64,000 bases of DNA from CALSMU01 sp965230225 (GTDB lineage Bacteria > Bacteroidota > Bacteroidia > Flavobacteriales_D > Parvicellaceae). The notes beneath the pieces were generated by a model. It did no database searches and was not told where the DNA came from. It saw only the letters and a program-made list of their open reading frames with translations. Numbering within the stretch: position 1 is the stretch's first letter; each line of letters starts with the position of its first letter. Where the stretch lies: positions 558,001-622,000 of the forward strand of contig CBDDKM010000003.1 in the NCBI GenBank assembly GCA_965230225.1, written 5' to 3'. Positions 43,995-52,411 of the stretch are shown piece by piece. The translations under genes were made by a program, and so were the position numbers.

Positions 43995-46900
43995 ATGAGT
44001 GAAGAGATATTAAAAGCACTGATGCAATTTTTCGCTATTCTTGGCAAACAAGAAGAGGGAAACGCTGAGAACAAGCGGAATTATGTGCATAGCTTTCTGA
44101 TGTCTCAACTGAGCCGGGAAATGATCCAGGAATATCTTGATTTTTACGATAAAAAGGCTAAAGTCAAGAAGAAAAAAGGAGAAGCCAGGGAGAAGAAACT
44201 TACTTCTGTTGGCGACTCGGTAAGGGTATTGGGAATCTGTAAAAAGATCAATAAAACCCTGACTCAGAAACAAAAGGTTGTAGTACTTGTAAGGCTCTTT
44301 GAATTTTTAAAATTCGATGAGAATTTTTCGGCAGCAAGGTTGCAAATTATCGAAACAGCAGCAAATGTCTTCAACATTAAAGAAGAGGAATACAACGATA
44401 TTTGTTCATTCGCAACAGCCGATAAAGAGTTTACGTCTGAAAGCGAATCATTTCTAAAGATTTCAGGTGAAGAGGAAGAGGGAATTTCAAAGTATATTTA
44501 CTCATCCCATCTGGATTCACCAATCCTAATATTAAAAGTGCCTAGTGTAAACATCTATTTCTTAAGGTACTTTGGAGATGCAGCCACCAAACTAAACAAT
44601 AAACCAATTGCTAGCAAGGAGTTTTATCTTTTTGCTGAAGGGAGTATCATCACACCAACACATGATCGCCCAGTATATTATAGCGATATCGTATCGGTTT
44701 ACCTATCTCAGGAACAGGACTTAAAGCTATCGTTCGTGGCAGACAATATTACCTATCAGTTTAAGAATGGAGATGTTGGAATTCAACCCTTAACCATAGC
44801 CGAAGGAGCTGGAAAACTAATTGGGTTAATGGGAGCAAGTGGAGCAGGTAAAAGCACCTTGCTAAATGTCCTTTCAGGAATAGAAAAACCTTCTTCGGGA
44901 ACCGTACGAATAAATGGTCAGGACATTAATAAAGACAAAGACCTGGAAGGAGTTGTTGGATTTGTGCCACAGGATGATCTATTAATAGAAGAATTAACTG
45001 TTTATCAGAATTTATATTTCAATGCAAAGCTTTGTTTTAAGAACCTTTCCGATAAAGAAGTAGCAAAAAAAGTACTGGCTATATTAGATAGTTTAGGACT
45101 GAGTAAAGCCAAAGATTTAAAGGTTGGAAATCCATTAGATAAAACCATTAGTGGAGGTCAGAGAAAAAGACTAAACATTGGGTTGGAGTTAATTCGAGAG
45201 CCATCCGTTTTATTTCTGGACGAACCAACATCTGGGCTTTCTTCTAAAGACTCTATAAATGTGGTGGACCTTCTTAGACAATTGGCCCTTAAGGGGAAGT
45301 TGATCTTTGTGGTGATCCATCAGCCATCTTCCGAAATATATAAGATGTTCGATAAGATGATCTTTTTAGATCAGGGCGGGTATTTGGCCTATTATGGTAA
45401 CCCCATAGAAGCGGTATCTTATTTTAAACGAATAGATAATCAGGTGGAGAGTAACGCTGGAAACTGTGAGGTTTGCGGAACTGTTAACTCAGAAATGATT
45501 TTTGATATTCTGGAATCCAGAGTAGTAAACGAATTTGGAGAGCTAACCGATAAAAGAAAAGTAGAACCACACTCCTGGAATCAGTACTACCATGAAGAGT
45601 TTGATGAAGTACAGTTAGATGAGGTGGAAGAGGTTCCTTCAAAAGCCTTGTTTATACCATCGAGAATTAAGCAATGGTTTTTGTTTTTAAGAAGAGATAC
45701 TCTTTCCAAACTGGCCAATACCCAGTACATGTTAATTACGTTTTTGGAAGCTCCTATTTTGGCATTTATACTTTCATTTATCGTTAAAAAATCTTCTGGA
45801 CAGGAGGAGTATATCTATGCCGATAACGAAAACATTCCTTCCTATATATTTATGTCCATTGTGGTTAGTTTATTTCTTGGACTTACGGTAAGTGCGGAGG
45901 AAATTTTTAGAGACCAGAAAATCCTTAAAAGAGAACGGTTTTTGAACCTAAGCAGAAACTCCTACCTGCTTTCCAAGGTCTCTTTACTTATAGTTGTTTC
46001 AGCCGTTCAAAGTGCCAGCTTTGTATTAGTTGGGAACACCATTTTAGAGATTCAGGGCATGTTTATGTCTTATTTTTCCATGTTGTTTACCATTTCTGTT
46101 TTGGCTAACATCATAGGGTTAAATATATCAGCATCTTTTAACTCAGCAGTTACCATCTACATTGTCATTCCTATTTTAATTATACCACAAATGATTTTGG
46201 GTGGAGCCATGTTTAGTTTTAATAAACTTAACGAGTCCATTGGAGGAGGTAAAGGAATGGATGTTCCGGTTGTGGCAGAATTTATTCCTGCTCGTTGGGC
46301 TTACGAAGGATTAATGGTGGATCAGTTCATGAATAACGCTTATGGTAAGGTGTTTTATGATTTGGACGAAAAAATTAGTGTAACCAACTATAAACAGGCT
46401 TATTTAATGCCTCTTTTGGAGGAGAAAGTGGCTAACCTTCGGTTTTATTTAATAGCTCCAAGCCCTAGTCAGAAGGTGAAGTTCGAAAAAGACCTTCGAA
46501 TCATTAAAAGCATTATTGAGAACGAAAATAAGCACCTCAAAAAAATACAGTTTAATCATTTCGAATGGCTCACACCAGAAGGTTGTACATCCGAAAGTGT
46601 GTCTGAGTTAGAATCGTACCTCATTGAGCTGAAGAGTTTTTATTCCACTTCCTTCTTGTTTTTGGCTACTAAGAAAGAAATTAGAAAGGATAACGAGCAT
46701 GAAGGGTTGGATTATACCGAGTTTAAAAATCAATACCGAAACGATTATCTGGAGAAGATACTAACCAATGCATTTGTGTCAGAATCTTATCAGGAGATCA
46801 ACGACGAAATTGTACAGGTAAAAGACCCTATTTACATGGAGCCGCTTCAAGCTAATTTTATGGGAGTCGGAGCACATTTCTATTCTCCTCATAAATACGT

Positions 46901-47057
46901 TAGAGGAGTAAAATTGGATACTCCCACCTTTAATAAATTGATCCTTGTGTTAATGGGAGTGGTGGGGTATATCACCTTGTACTTTAATCTGTTAAGCAGA
47001 TTCTTTTCAAAAATTCAAAATGTTAATGTCAAAAGAAAAAAGCATGAAAAAAAGTAG
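43995..47057 (+). CDS. ABCG-type ABC transporter with N-terminal TerB-like domain
   Basis: The 1020-residue half-transporter begins with a helical, acidic TerB-like domain (about 1-150, ALMQFFAILGKQEEG and KVVVLVRLFEFLKFDENFS). An uncharacterised beta-rich region follows (about 170-255). The ATPase domain has Walker A GASGAGKST (about 278-286), signature ISGGQRKRLNIG (about 385) and Walker B VLFLDEPTSGLSS (about 404-416). The C-terminal membrane part has about six helices, the last near residues 985-1005, with a large extracytoplasmic segment (about 800-975) before the final helix. ATPase-then-membrane order is that of the ABCG/White family. The substrate is unknown. The preceding Sia-type switch suggests phosphorylation-controlled export. 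Confidence 0.88.
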   Translation: MSEEILKALMQFFAILGKQEEGNAENKRNYVHSFLMSQLSREMIQEYLDFYDKKAKVKKKKGEAREKKLTSVGDSVRVLGICKKINKTLTQKQKVVVLVRLFEFLKFDENFSAARLQIIETAANVFNIKEEEYNDICSFATADKEFTSESESFLKISGEEEEGISKYIYSSHLDSPILILKVPSVNIYFLRYFGDAATKLNNKPIASKEFYLFAEGSIITPTHDRPVYYSDIVSVYLSQEQDLKLSFVADNITYQFKNGDVGIQPLTIAEGAGKLIGLMGASGAGKSTLLNVLSGIEKPSSGTVRINGQDINKDKDLEGVVGFVPQDDLLIEELTVYQNLYFNAKLCFKNLSDKEVAKKVLAILDSLGLSKAKDLKVGNPLDKTISGGQRKRLNIGLELIREPSVLFLDEPTSGLSSKDSINVVDLLRQLALKGKLIFVVIHQPSSEIYKMFDKMIFLDQGGYLAYYGNPIEAVSYFKRIDNQVESNAGNCEVCGTVNSEMIFDILESRVVNEFGELTDKRKVEPHSWNQYYHEEFDEVQLDEVEEVPSKALFIPSRIKQWFLFLRRDTLSKLANTQYMLITFLEAPILAFILSFIVKKSSGQEEYIYADNENIPSYIFMSIVVSLFLGLTVSAEEIFRDQKILKRERFLNLSRNSYLLSKVSLLIVVSAVQSASFVLVGNTILEIQGMFMSYFSMLFTISVLANIIGLNISASFNSAVTIYIVIPILIIPQMILGGAMFSFNKLNESIGGGKGMDVPVVAEFIPARWAYEGLMVDQFMNNAYGKVFYDLDEKISVTNYKQAYLMPLLEEKVANLRFYLIAPSPSQKVKFEKDLRIIKSIIENENKHLKKIQFNHFEWLTPEGCTSESVSELESYLIELKSFYSTSFLFLATKKEIRKDNEHEGLDYTEFKNQYRNDYLEKILTNAFVSESYQEINDEIVQVKDPIYMEPLQANFMGVGAHFYSPHKYVRGVKLDTPTFNKLILVLMGVVGYITLYFNLLSRFFSKIQNVNVKRKKHEKK

Positions 47058-47955
47058 TTTTTTATTCGCATTTATAATGTCCTTTCTACTAATTAGTTGT
47101 GGAGAAACCCAACCTGAAGAGTCCATCGAAAGCATGCTCGAAGAAGAGGTCAGTTTGGAAGGAGATGGGGCCTCCGAAAATATGGAGCAACAGGATATGC
47201 TAAACGCATTAATCATGTCCATGCCATCTCCACTGGAAACATCCCTGGCCATTAAGTCTTCAGGAGCAGATTATATGCCTGCCATTTTAAATCAGGCGGC
47301 AGATAAATCTTACGATACCGAAAGTAAGAAAGCTATTAATATGGGAGTGTTTGGAACTGATTTAGGCTATATTAATATCTATGAGCAACAACTCAAGGTA
47401 TTGTCTTATGTAACGGCCTTGAAAATAATGGCGGAGGATCTAAATGTTGGCCATTTTTTCGATTTGGAGATGGTGGAGAAAATGTCGCAACACTCAGAAG
47501 ATATGGATTCGCTTATACTGTACACCACCAAGAGCTTTAACGAAATGGATGAGTACCTACGCGAACAGAACAGAGGAAAGGTAAGTGTTGAGATTACAGT
47601 AGGTGCATGGGTAGAAGGATTGTATATTCTTGGAGAGGTGTATAAACAAACTCAGGACGAAGGATTAAGAGAAAAGATTGCTGAGCAATCCATTGTGGTA
47701 GAAACCATGAATCAAATCCTAAGCTTATACCCAAATGATCCCAACTTGAAAGAAATAGCAGTGTCTATCGGGACCATTACCGATTTATTGAATAAAGTGG
47801 TGTTTGAAGAAACTCCTGGAGAACTAGAAGAAGTTGAAGTGGATGGAGAGTTGATGATCATTGACACCAGTACCTCAAAATACGTAATAGATGATGAAAC
47901 ATTAGAGCAGTTGTTAGTGGAGGTGTCTAAGTTGAGAGCGAAGTTAATTGCCTAA
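47044..47955 (+). CDS. Putative lipoprotein, unknown function
   Basis: The start ATG at 47044 (MKKSSFLF...) is chosen because it gives a canonical lipoprotein signal with lipobox LLISC. It overlaps the ABC transporter stop by 14 bp; an upstream in-frame ATG at 47020 would put charged residues before the signal. The mature part of about 285 residues is helical and acidic (EESIESMLEEEVSLEGD near the N-terminus), with no known domain. Co-translation with the ABC transporter suggests an outer-membrane or periplasmic partner of that exporter. Confidence 0.68.
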   Translation: MKKSSFLFAFIMSFLLISCGETQPEESIESMLEEEVSLEGDGASENMEQQDMLNALIMSMPSPLETSLAIKSSGADYMPAILNQAADKSYDTESKKAINMGVFGTDLGYINIYEQQLKVLSYVTALKIMAEDLNVGHFFDLEMVEKMSQHSEDMDSLILYTTKSFNEMDEYLREQNRGKVSVEITVGAWVEGLYILGEVYKQTQDEGLREKIAEQSIVVETMNQILSLYPNDPNLKEIAVSIGTITDLLNKVVFEETPGELEEVEVDGELMIIDTSTSKYVIDDETLEQLLVEVSKLRAKLIA

Positions 47956-47970
47956 CCAATAATTGCCCTT

Positions 47971-48432
47971 ATGAAAAAAATACTAGTGACTCTGGCTATT
48001 GTCTTTGCATGGGTATTGTCAGGAAATGCACAATGCAATGACCAACTGTTAAATATGGCAGTAAATCAGCTATCAGAAGATTTTAGCTATGTAAAAGACG
48101 TAAAAGTAAGACTGAAAAAAAGTAAAAAGAACAAAGCACCTTATTCCATTAAGCAGAGCTTTATTATGAATAAGGACCAGACCTATAAAATCTACGTGCG
48201 AAATGCCAACGAGTTTGATGGTCGATTGATCTTCCAGTTAAGTAATGTAATGGGGGTTTTGGCCACCAGTTATAAAAATGGAAAGCACTATAAAGGAATA
48301 ACCTATAAATGCAATAAAACAGGAATGTATTACCTCTCTGCATTTTTCGAAGATGGTTTAGAAGGCTGTAGTGTAATTGTGATTTCCACTAAGGCTACTA
48401 AACACGAAATAGAAGATTATTTATCTGATTAA
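47971..48432 (+). CDS. Secreted protein, unknown function
   Basis: The 153-residue product has a signal peptide (MKKILVTLAIVFAWVLSGNA, cleavage about residue 20). The mature part is small and basic, with four cysteines (CNDQ, CNKT, GCSV and the signal-proximal Cys) and beta-strand character (YKIYVRNANEFDGRLIFQLS). No family is recognised. It is 15 bp after the lipoprotein gene and is probably the last gene of the CheC/Sia/ABC operon. Confidence 0.6.
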   Translation: MKKILVTLAIVFAWVLSGNAQCNDQLLNMAVNQLSEDFSYVKDVKVRLKKSKKNKAPYSIKQSFIMNKDQTYKIYVRNANEFDGRLIFQLSNVMGVLATSYKNGKHYKGITYKCNKTGMYYLSAFFEDGLEGCSVIVISTKATKHEIEDYLSD

Positions 48433-48461
48433 ATAAACAGAAATACACCACATAAGCGAAA

Positions 48462-48540
48462 TCATTCATTCACGTTTATTAAGTAAGTGGGTTTGTGGAT
48501 GAATGAGTGATGAAGGGAGCGGGCAGAGGGGCTCGTTCCC
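48462..48540 (+). other. Structured, GC-rich non-coding segment with two strong hairpins upstream of rlmG
   Basis: Hairpin 1 pairs 48462-48473 with 48495-48506 (12 pairs, one G-U, 21-nt loop). Hairpin 2 pairs 48515-48523 with 48532-48540 (nine pairs, two G-U, 8-nt loop, GGGAGCGGG / CTCGTTCCC). Neither is followed by a T-run, so a simple terminator is unlikely. The local base composition is much richer in G/C than the flanks. It could be a leader regulating rlmG, a small RNA or a short repeat element. Confidence 0.45.
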
Positions 48541-48588
48541 GGATTCTATTTATCCAAATTGAGGAAAAGCCAGTATCTGAAACACAAA

Positions 48589-49680
48589 ATGCGTTTCTTT
48601 GTGTTAATGAATCCTGCATTGAGTATAAAAAGGTATCCACCAACAACCGATAAAAGTTTAAGGCCCTGGAGTGCGGCCGATGAGTTTTTATTACAACAGT
48701 TGGATGAGGTGGAGATGGATCAAAAATCAATCGCTTTGTACAATGATCGATTTGGTTTTTTAACTTGTCAATTACATGGATTTTTACCTCAGGTGGTGAT
48801 CAATTATCGAAGTCAGGAAAAGAGTGTAAGGCAAAATCTGGAAAAGAATCAATTATCAGTAGAGAAGGTCAGTTTTGTCCATCCGCTCGAGAGTCCGAAC
48901 TCAATTGATATTGGTTTGATTAAAGTACCCAAGTCTTTGGAGTTGTTCCGGTTGCAATTGCAACAACTGGCAAAAGCATCTAATGAAAAAACTGTAGTTT
49001 ACTGTGGGTTCATGACTCGACATTTTTCTAAGCAATTGCTTTCTATTGCCAATATGTATTTTGAGCAGGTGGAGCAGAGTAGAGCATGGAAAAAAGCAAG
49101 GGTTTTAAAACTGAGTAAGAAGAAAGTATTTGATGAGAAAGAATTGGTAAATGTTCTTCCGTTCAAAGAGTTTCAGTTCAAGCAGTATTTTGGAGTGTTT
49201 TCGTCTGGAAATATCGATTATGCTTCACAATTTTTTATAGAGCACTTAAATGTTCCTGCAGGAGAAATAAAAGTGTTGGATTTAGCCTCTGGTAATGGTG
49301 TGTTGGCCCATGCTGTTCAGCAAAAGAATAAAGAAGCTGAAGTGCATTTGGTGGATGATTCTGTTTTGGCAGTAGAATCTTCCAAAATGAATTTAAGTAG
49401 TAAAGCTATTTTCTATGTTGAGGATACGCTGGAGCACTTCTCAGACGAGACCTTTGATTTAGTGGTGTCGAACCCGCCATTCCATTTTGATTATGAAACA
49501 AACATTGAAATTACTGTAGGTTTGTTTCAACAAGTAAGAAGATGTATTAAAACAGATGGAGAGTTCCTTTTGGTGGCTAATTCTCATCTCAATTATAAAA
49601 CCCATTTGCAAAGGATTTTTGGAAGGGTAGAACAAATCGATAAGAATAGTAAATTTACTGTGTATAGTTGTAAACCCTAA
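48589..49680 (+). CDS. rlmG: 23S rRNA (guanine-N2) methyltransferase RlmG-like
   Basis: The protein has about 363 residues with two tandem methyltransferase-like domains. The N-terminal half has LRPWSAADEFLLQQLDEVEM near residue 24, closely resembling the start of E. coli RlmG, and IGLIKVPKSLELFRLQLQQL. The catalytic half has the SAM motif LDLASGNGVLAHAV (about 232-245) and the NPPFHFDYETN motif (about 299), the N-P-P-F signature of guanine-N2 methyltransferases. RlmG methylates G1835 of 23S rRNA in E. coli; RsmC, a 16S enzyme, is the close alternative. The start is uncertain: TTG 48559, ATG 48589 or ATG 48607. Confidence 0.8.
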   Translation: MRFFVLMNPALSIKRYPPTTDKSLRPWSAADEFLLQQLDEVEMDQKSIALYNDRFGFLTCQLHGFLPQVVINYRSQEKSVRQNLEKNQLSVEKVSFVHPLESPNSIDIGLIKVPKSLELFRLQLQQLAKASNEKTVVYCGFMTRHFSKQLLSIANMYFEQVEQSRAWKKARVLKLSKKKVFDEKELVNVLPFKEFQFKQYFGVFSSGNIDYASQFFIEHLNVPAGEIKVLDLASGNGVLAHAVQQKNKEAEVHLVDDSVLAVESSKMNLSSKAIFYVEDTLEHFSDETFDLVVSNPPFHFDYETNIEITVGLFQQVRRCIKTDGEFLLVANSHLNYKTHLQRIFGRVEQIDKNSKFTVYSCKP

Positions 49681-50078
49681 TGCCTAAGCTTATGAACGTA
49701 TTCAATAAAACTACCCTAATTCTTTTATTAACCCTAATTGGAAGTAGTGCTTTCGCACAAAAGAATAAATGTTTGTCTCAGGTTAAAACCGGAGTGTTTA
49801 CCTACGAAGTACAAGGTGTTACAATTACGGTGGAGAGAACAAAAACGAAGCAAATTGAGTCGTATAACGATGGGAAAAGTAAGCTAATTAATAAGCTGGA
49901 GTGGATCAGTGATAATCAATTCGAAATTACTTTCGTAAAAGCAGTTAACTCACCCGGATGCCTGGAGAAAGGAGATAAAATGATGATGACCATTATGGAG
50001 TGTGGAGATAATTGGCACAAAGTAGTTGGAGAGAGCGAGAATTGTGGTAGCGCAGAGGTGGTGCTGTACCGAAAATAA
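49680..50078 (+). CDS. Small secreted protein, unknown function
   Basis: The 132-residue product has a signal peptide (cleavage after SSAFAQ, about residue 26). The mature part of roughly 105 residues has four cysteines (KCLS, GCLE, ECGDN, NCGSA) and mainly beta-strand character. The ATG at 49680 overlaps the rlmG stop (TAATG); a second ATG at 49692 would give a more standard signal peptide. No family is recognised. A related-looking small cysteine-containing exported protein lies at 47971, but similarity is not clear. Confidence 0.6.
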   Translation: MPKLMNVFNKTTLILLLTLIGSSAFAQKNKCLSQVKTGVFTYEVQGVTITVERTKTKQIESYNDGKSKLINKLEWISDNQFEITFVKAVNSPGCLEKGDKMMMTIMECGDNWHKVVGESENCGSAEVVLYRK

Positions 50079-50207
50079 ATCCTTTTCTTTTGGTTCAGTG
50101 TGATAATTGAACGCGTAATATTTTAAAATTTCATTTTTTGTGATTGTGAGATAAAGTGTTGGTTTGTAAAAACAATTTATTAACCCCTTAAATTAACACC
50201 ACAAATC

Positions 50208-51161
50208 ATGAAAAAAACATTGATTATGTTCGTTGCAGGGCTAACGGTATTGGCTTCCTGTAAAAAAGATGAACCCGTTACTCCAACGGCAAACCCCACC
50301 CCTCAACCAAGTTATTCTTCTATTACAGAATACTTTAACTCTAATTCGGTAGATGCTACAACCTATACCATTAATGCCGGTGCAGGTGGAACTTTTACCA
50401 CTTCGAAAGGATCGGTAGTTACCATTCCTGCTAATGCTTTTCAAACTTACTCTGGAGCTACTGTTACTGGCAATGTAACCCTTACCATGAAAGAGGTGTT
50501 CTCTAATTCAGATATTATCTTTTCAGGAATATTTCCGGTAAGTGGAAACACCTTTCTGAACTCTGGAGGAGAATATTATTTACAAGCTTCACAAAATGGA
50601 CAGGATTTAACCGTAACACCTGGAGTAATGGTTAATGTAGAAATCCCTGCTCAGGCAGAAGATCCAGGAATGATGTTGTTCTTTGGTGGAGGAGATGAAG
50701 AGGAATTGGACACCCTGGGGTGGCAGCCGGTAGATACCACCTGGACCAATTCCGGTTTTACGTTTAACAGTGCTGATGATAGCTATTCCATCGACCTGGA
50801 TTCTTTAGGTTGGGGTAATATTGATGCTTTCAATTGGAATGTGAATTACTTTACTTGTCATTTTCAATTAGATGGTGTAAGTGGATTAGATAATTCCAAT
50901 ACCAAGGTGTACGCTGTTTTCAAAGGTGAAAATACAGTTTGGCCAACAGGAGAACCTATGTGGGGAGGAATTAATACTGGATTAGTAACAGATTCTCATT
51001 TGGCGGCCATCGATATGAACGTATTGGCAATATCGGTGGTAAATGGAGAGCTTTACTATGGATTACTAGATGTAATTCCTGCTGCTAATCAAACCTATAC
51101 CATCAACATGGTAGCAACTACAGATGATGATCTGGATGCAGTGATCAATGGATTGCCTTAG
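50208..51161 (+). CDS. Putative lipoprotein with beta-sandwich pattern
   Basis: The 317-residue product has a lipoprotein signal (lipobox LASC, Cys at residue 18). A Pro/Thr-rich linker follows (TPTANPTPQPS), then a beta-rich domain (about 50-150). That domain has a pattern met in Bacteroidota surface lipoproteins: GGTFTTSKGSVVTIPANAF, then a strand-turn series ending GVMVNVEIPAQ. The C-terminal half (about 165-317) is also beta-rich and Asp/Trp-rich. Function unknown. A strong terminator follows at 51195-51225. Confidence 0.65.
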   Translation: MKKTLIMFVAGLTVLASCKKDEPVTPTANPTPQPSYSSITEYFNSNSVDATTYTINAGAGGTFTTSKGSVVTIPANAFQTYSGATVTGNVTLTMKEVFSNSDIIFSGIFPVSGNTFLNSGGEYYLQASQNGQDLTVTPGVMVNVEIPAQAEDPGMMLFFGGGDEEELDTLGWQPVDTTWTNSGFTFNSADDSYSIDLDSLGWGNIDAFNWNVNYFTCHFQLDGVSGLDNSNTKVYAVFKGENTVWPTGEPMWGGINTGLVTDSHLAAIDMNVLAISVVNGELYYGLLDVIPAANQTYTINMVATTDDDLDAVINGLP

Positions 51162-51194
51162 ATAGTTAAAATAAATATCCAAGTATAGAAAAAG

Positions 51195-51225
51195 GTCGGT
51201 GAAATTGTTTTCATCGGCTTTTTTT
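51195..51225 (+). terminator. Rho-independent terminator after lipoprotein gene
   Basis: A 10-bp stem (51195-51204 with 51209-51218, two G-U pairs) with loop TTGT is followed directly by seven T residues (51219-51225) and preceded by an A-run. This is the clearest intrinsic terminator in the window and separates rlmG and its neighbours from the secretion operon. Confidence 0.85.
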
Positions 51226-51329
51226 ATGGCATTTTTTGGGTTTTTCAGAAAATGAAAAATGCAACTTATTGCTGAAATCGACCAGTGGTTTCCAAAAAAC
51301 TACCACTTACTAAAATTACGGACCACTCC

Positions 51330-51360
51330 TTGTAATTTGCATAATGAGCCGTTAAATTTA
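51330..51360 (+). promoter_or_regulatory. Promoter of the type II secretion/pilus-like operon (TTG-N20-TAAATTTA)
   Basis: TTG at 51330-51332 and TAAATTTA at 51353-51360 with a 20-bp spacer, the same spacing as at the chemotaxis promoters. There is no TAGGTR-N4-YACCTA repeat upstream. A 6-bp inverted repeat (AGTGGT 51284-51289 / ACCACT 51302-51307) lies 24 bp before the TTG. Confidence 0.55.
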
Positions 51361-51409
51361 TACGTTGCTAATAGTATGGATTATAAATTAAGTAAGAAAG
51401 GAGTGAATT

Positions 51410-51868
51410 ATGACCTCTGGCATTGGGAAGAAAGGTAAAATGCTTACATTCGTTAAGATGAAAAAACTACTCTCGTACAAGGTTAATGGATTATCTCTTT
51501 TGGAGGTGCTGACTGTGTTAATTATCATTGGTCTGACCTCTTTGGTGGTAGTTAGAAACCTTGCTCCAACAGTGATAAAAGTGAAAGTGAAGGAAGCCAA
51601 GACCCAATTGGATATGGTTTACACGCTTCAGCAGACTCATTTTATGGAGTTTAATCGTTATTCGGGTGATTTACAAGAATTGGGGTATGCTCAATTACCG
51701 CTAGCTAACGCTGGGGGTGATCATAACTATCAAATATCCATTGTAGAATCCTCTAATACTGGCTTTGTGGTAAGGGCTGAGTCCATTACCGATTTTGATC
51801 AGGATGGGGTGATGGATGTTTGGGAAATAGACCATACTGGTAAATTGACGAATACCGTACCCGATTAA
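51410..51868 (+). CDS. Type II secretion/type IV pilin-like pseudopilin (GspG/PilE-like) with EF-hand-type loop
   Basis: The 152-residue product has a prepilin N-terminus: leader ending in Gly27, then LSLLEVLTVLIIIG with Glu at +5 after the cleavage site. The C-terminal part contains DFDQDGVMDVWE (residues 128-139), which fits a DxDxDGxxDxxE calcium loop, followed by IDHTGKLTNT. ATG 51410 is preceded by AAAGGAG at good spacing, unusual in this window; ATG 51458 would give a more typical 10-residue leader. As first gene before the prepilin peptidase it is probably the major pseudopilin. Confidence 0.85.
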   Translation: MTSGIGKKGKMLTFVKMKKLLSYKVNGLSLLEVLTVLIIIGLTSLVVVRNLAPTVIKVKVKEAKTQLDMVYTLQQTHFMEFNRYSGDLQELGYAQLPLANAGGDHNYQISIVESSNTGFVVRAESITDFDQDGVMDVWEIDHTGKLTNTVPD

Positions 51869-51871
51869 TTC

Positions 51872-52357
51872 ATGTGGTTTTTGTTAGGAAAGTTAATCCT
51901 GGTAACACTCATTGCACAAGGCGATTTTAAAGAACGAAAGATTGCAGTGTTGTTTTTAGGGTTATTGTTGGCAATTAATCTTGTTGATGGCTTTGTTAAT
52001 GAAGACTGGATGTATTTAGGAGAGAAAGTACTTTGGAATACAGTAATCATTGCCTTCATTTTTGGAGTAACATACGCTTATTTTAAATGGGTAAAAGGCA
52101 TTGACAAACCTTCGGAAACACACTTAGGTGCTGGAGATTGGATGTTTTTTTTGGCCATAGTGCCATTGTTTCATCCGGTAGTTTTTATCTACGTGTTTCT
52201 TGGAATGAATGTAATTGCATTTTTGGTGGGTGCGTTTCAGGTGCTCATCAAGAAAAAGAAATACATAATACCCTATGCAGGAATTGCCGCTGTTCTGCTG
52301 GGGGGAATTGAAATTTTGCGGTTTTTTTTAATTCTTGATTTGTCGGTATTGATCTGA
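51872..52357 (+). CDS. Prepilin peptidase (A24 aspartic protease), short form
   Basis: The 161-residue polytopic membrane protein has the two catalytic aspartates of type IV leader peptidases: Asp18 in QGDFKERKI and Asp89 in HLGAGDW (GxGD motif). The N-terminal zinc/N-methyltransferase domain of full-size PilD/GspO (about 280-290 residues) is missing, so it should cleave but perhaps not methylate prepilins. It starts 3 bp after the pseudopilin gene. Confidence 0.87.
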   Translation: MWFLLGKLILVTLIAQGDFKERKIAVLFLGLLLAINLVDGFVNEDWMYLGEKVLWNTVIIAFIFGVTYAYFKWVKGIDKPSETHLGAGDWMFFLAIVPLFHPVVFIYVFLGMNVIAFLVGAFQVLIKKKKYIIPYAGIAAVLLGGIEILRFFLILDLSVLI

Positions 52358-52411
52358 TAAAGAAAGAATAAAGTAAAATAGACGTTAACCCTATAAAACC
52401 TAAAATAAACT

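Noticed and set aside
48515..48540. tRNA or rRNA fragment in the GC-rich segment
   Set aside because: The GTTCCCGGATTC string recalls a T-loop, but no acceptor, D or anticodon arm can be folded around it.
48479..48730. Minus-strand open frame across the rlmG start
   Set aside because: It crosses the hairpin region and the start of rlmG, has no family match or start context, and the plus-strand gene is well supported.
51284..51307. 6-bp inverted repeat AGTGGT/ACCACT upstream of the secretion promoter as an operator
   Set aside because: It is short with a 12-bp spacer and occurs only once in the inspected upstream regions; chance cannot be excluded.
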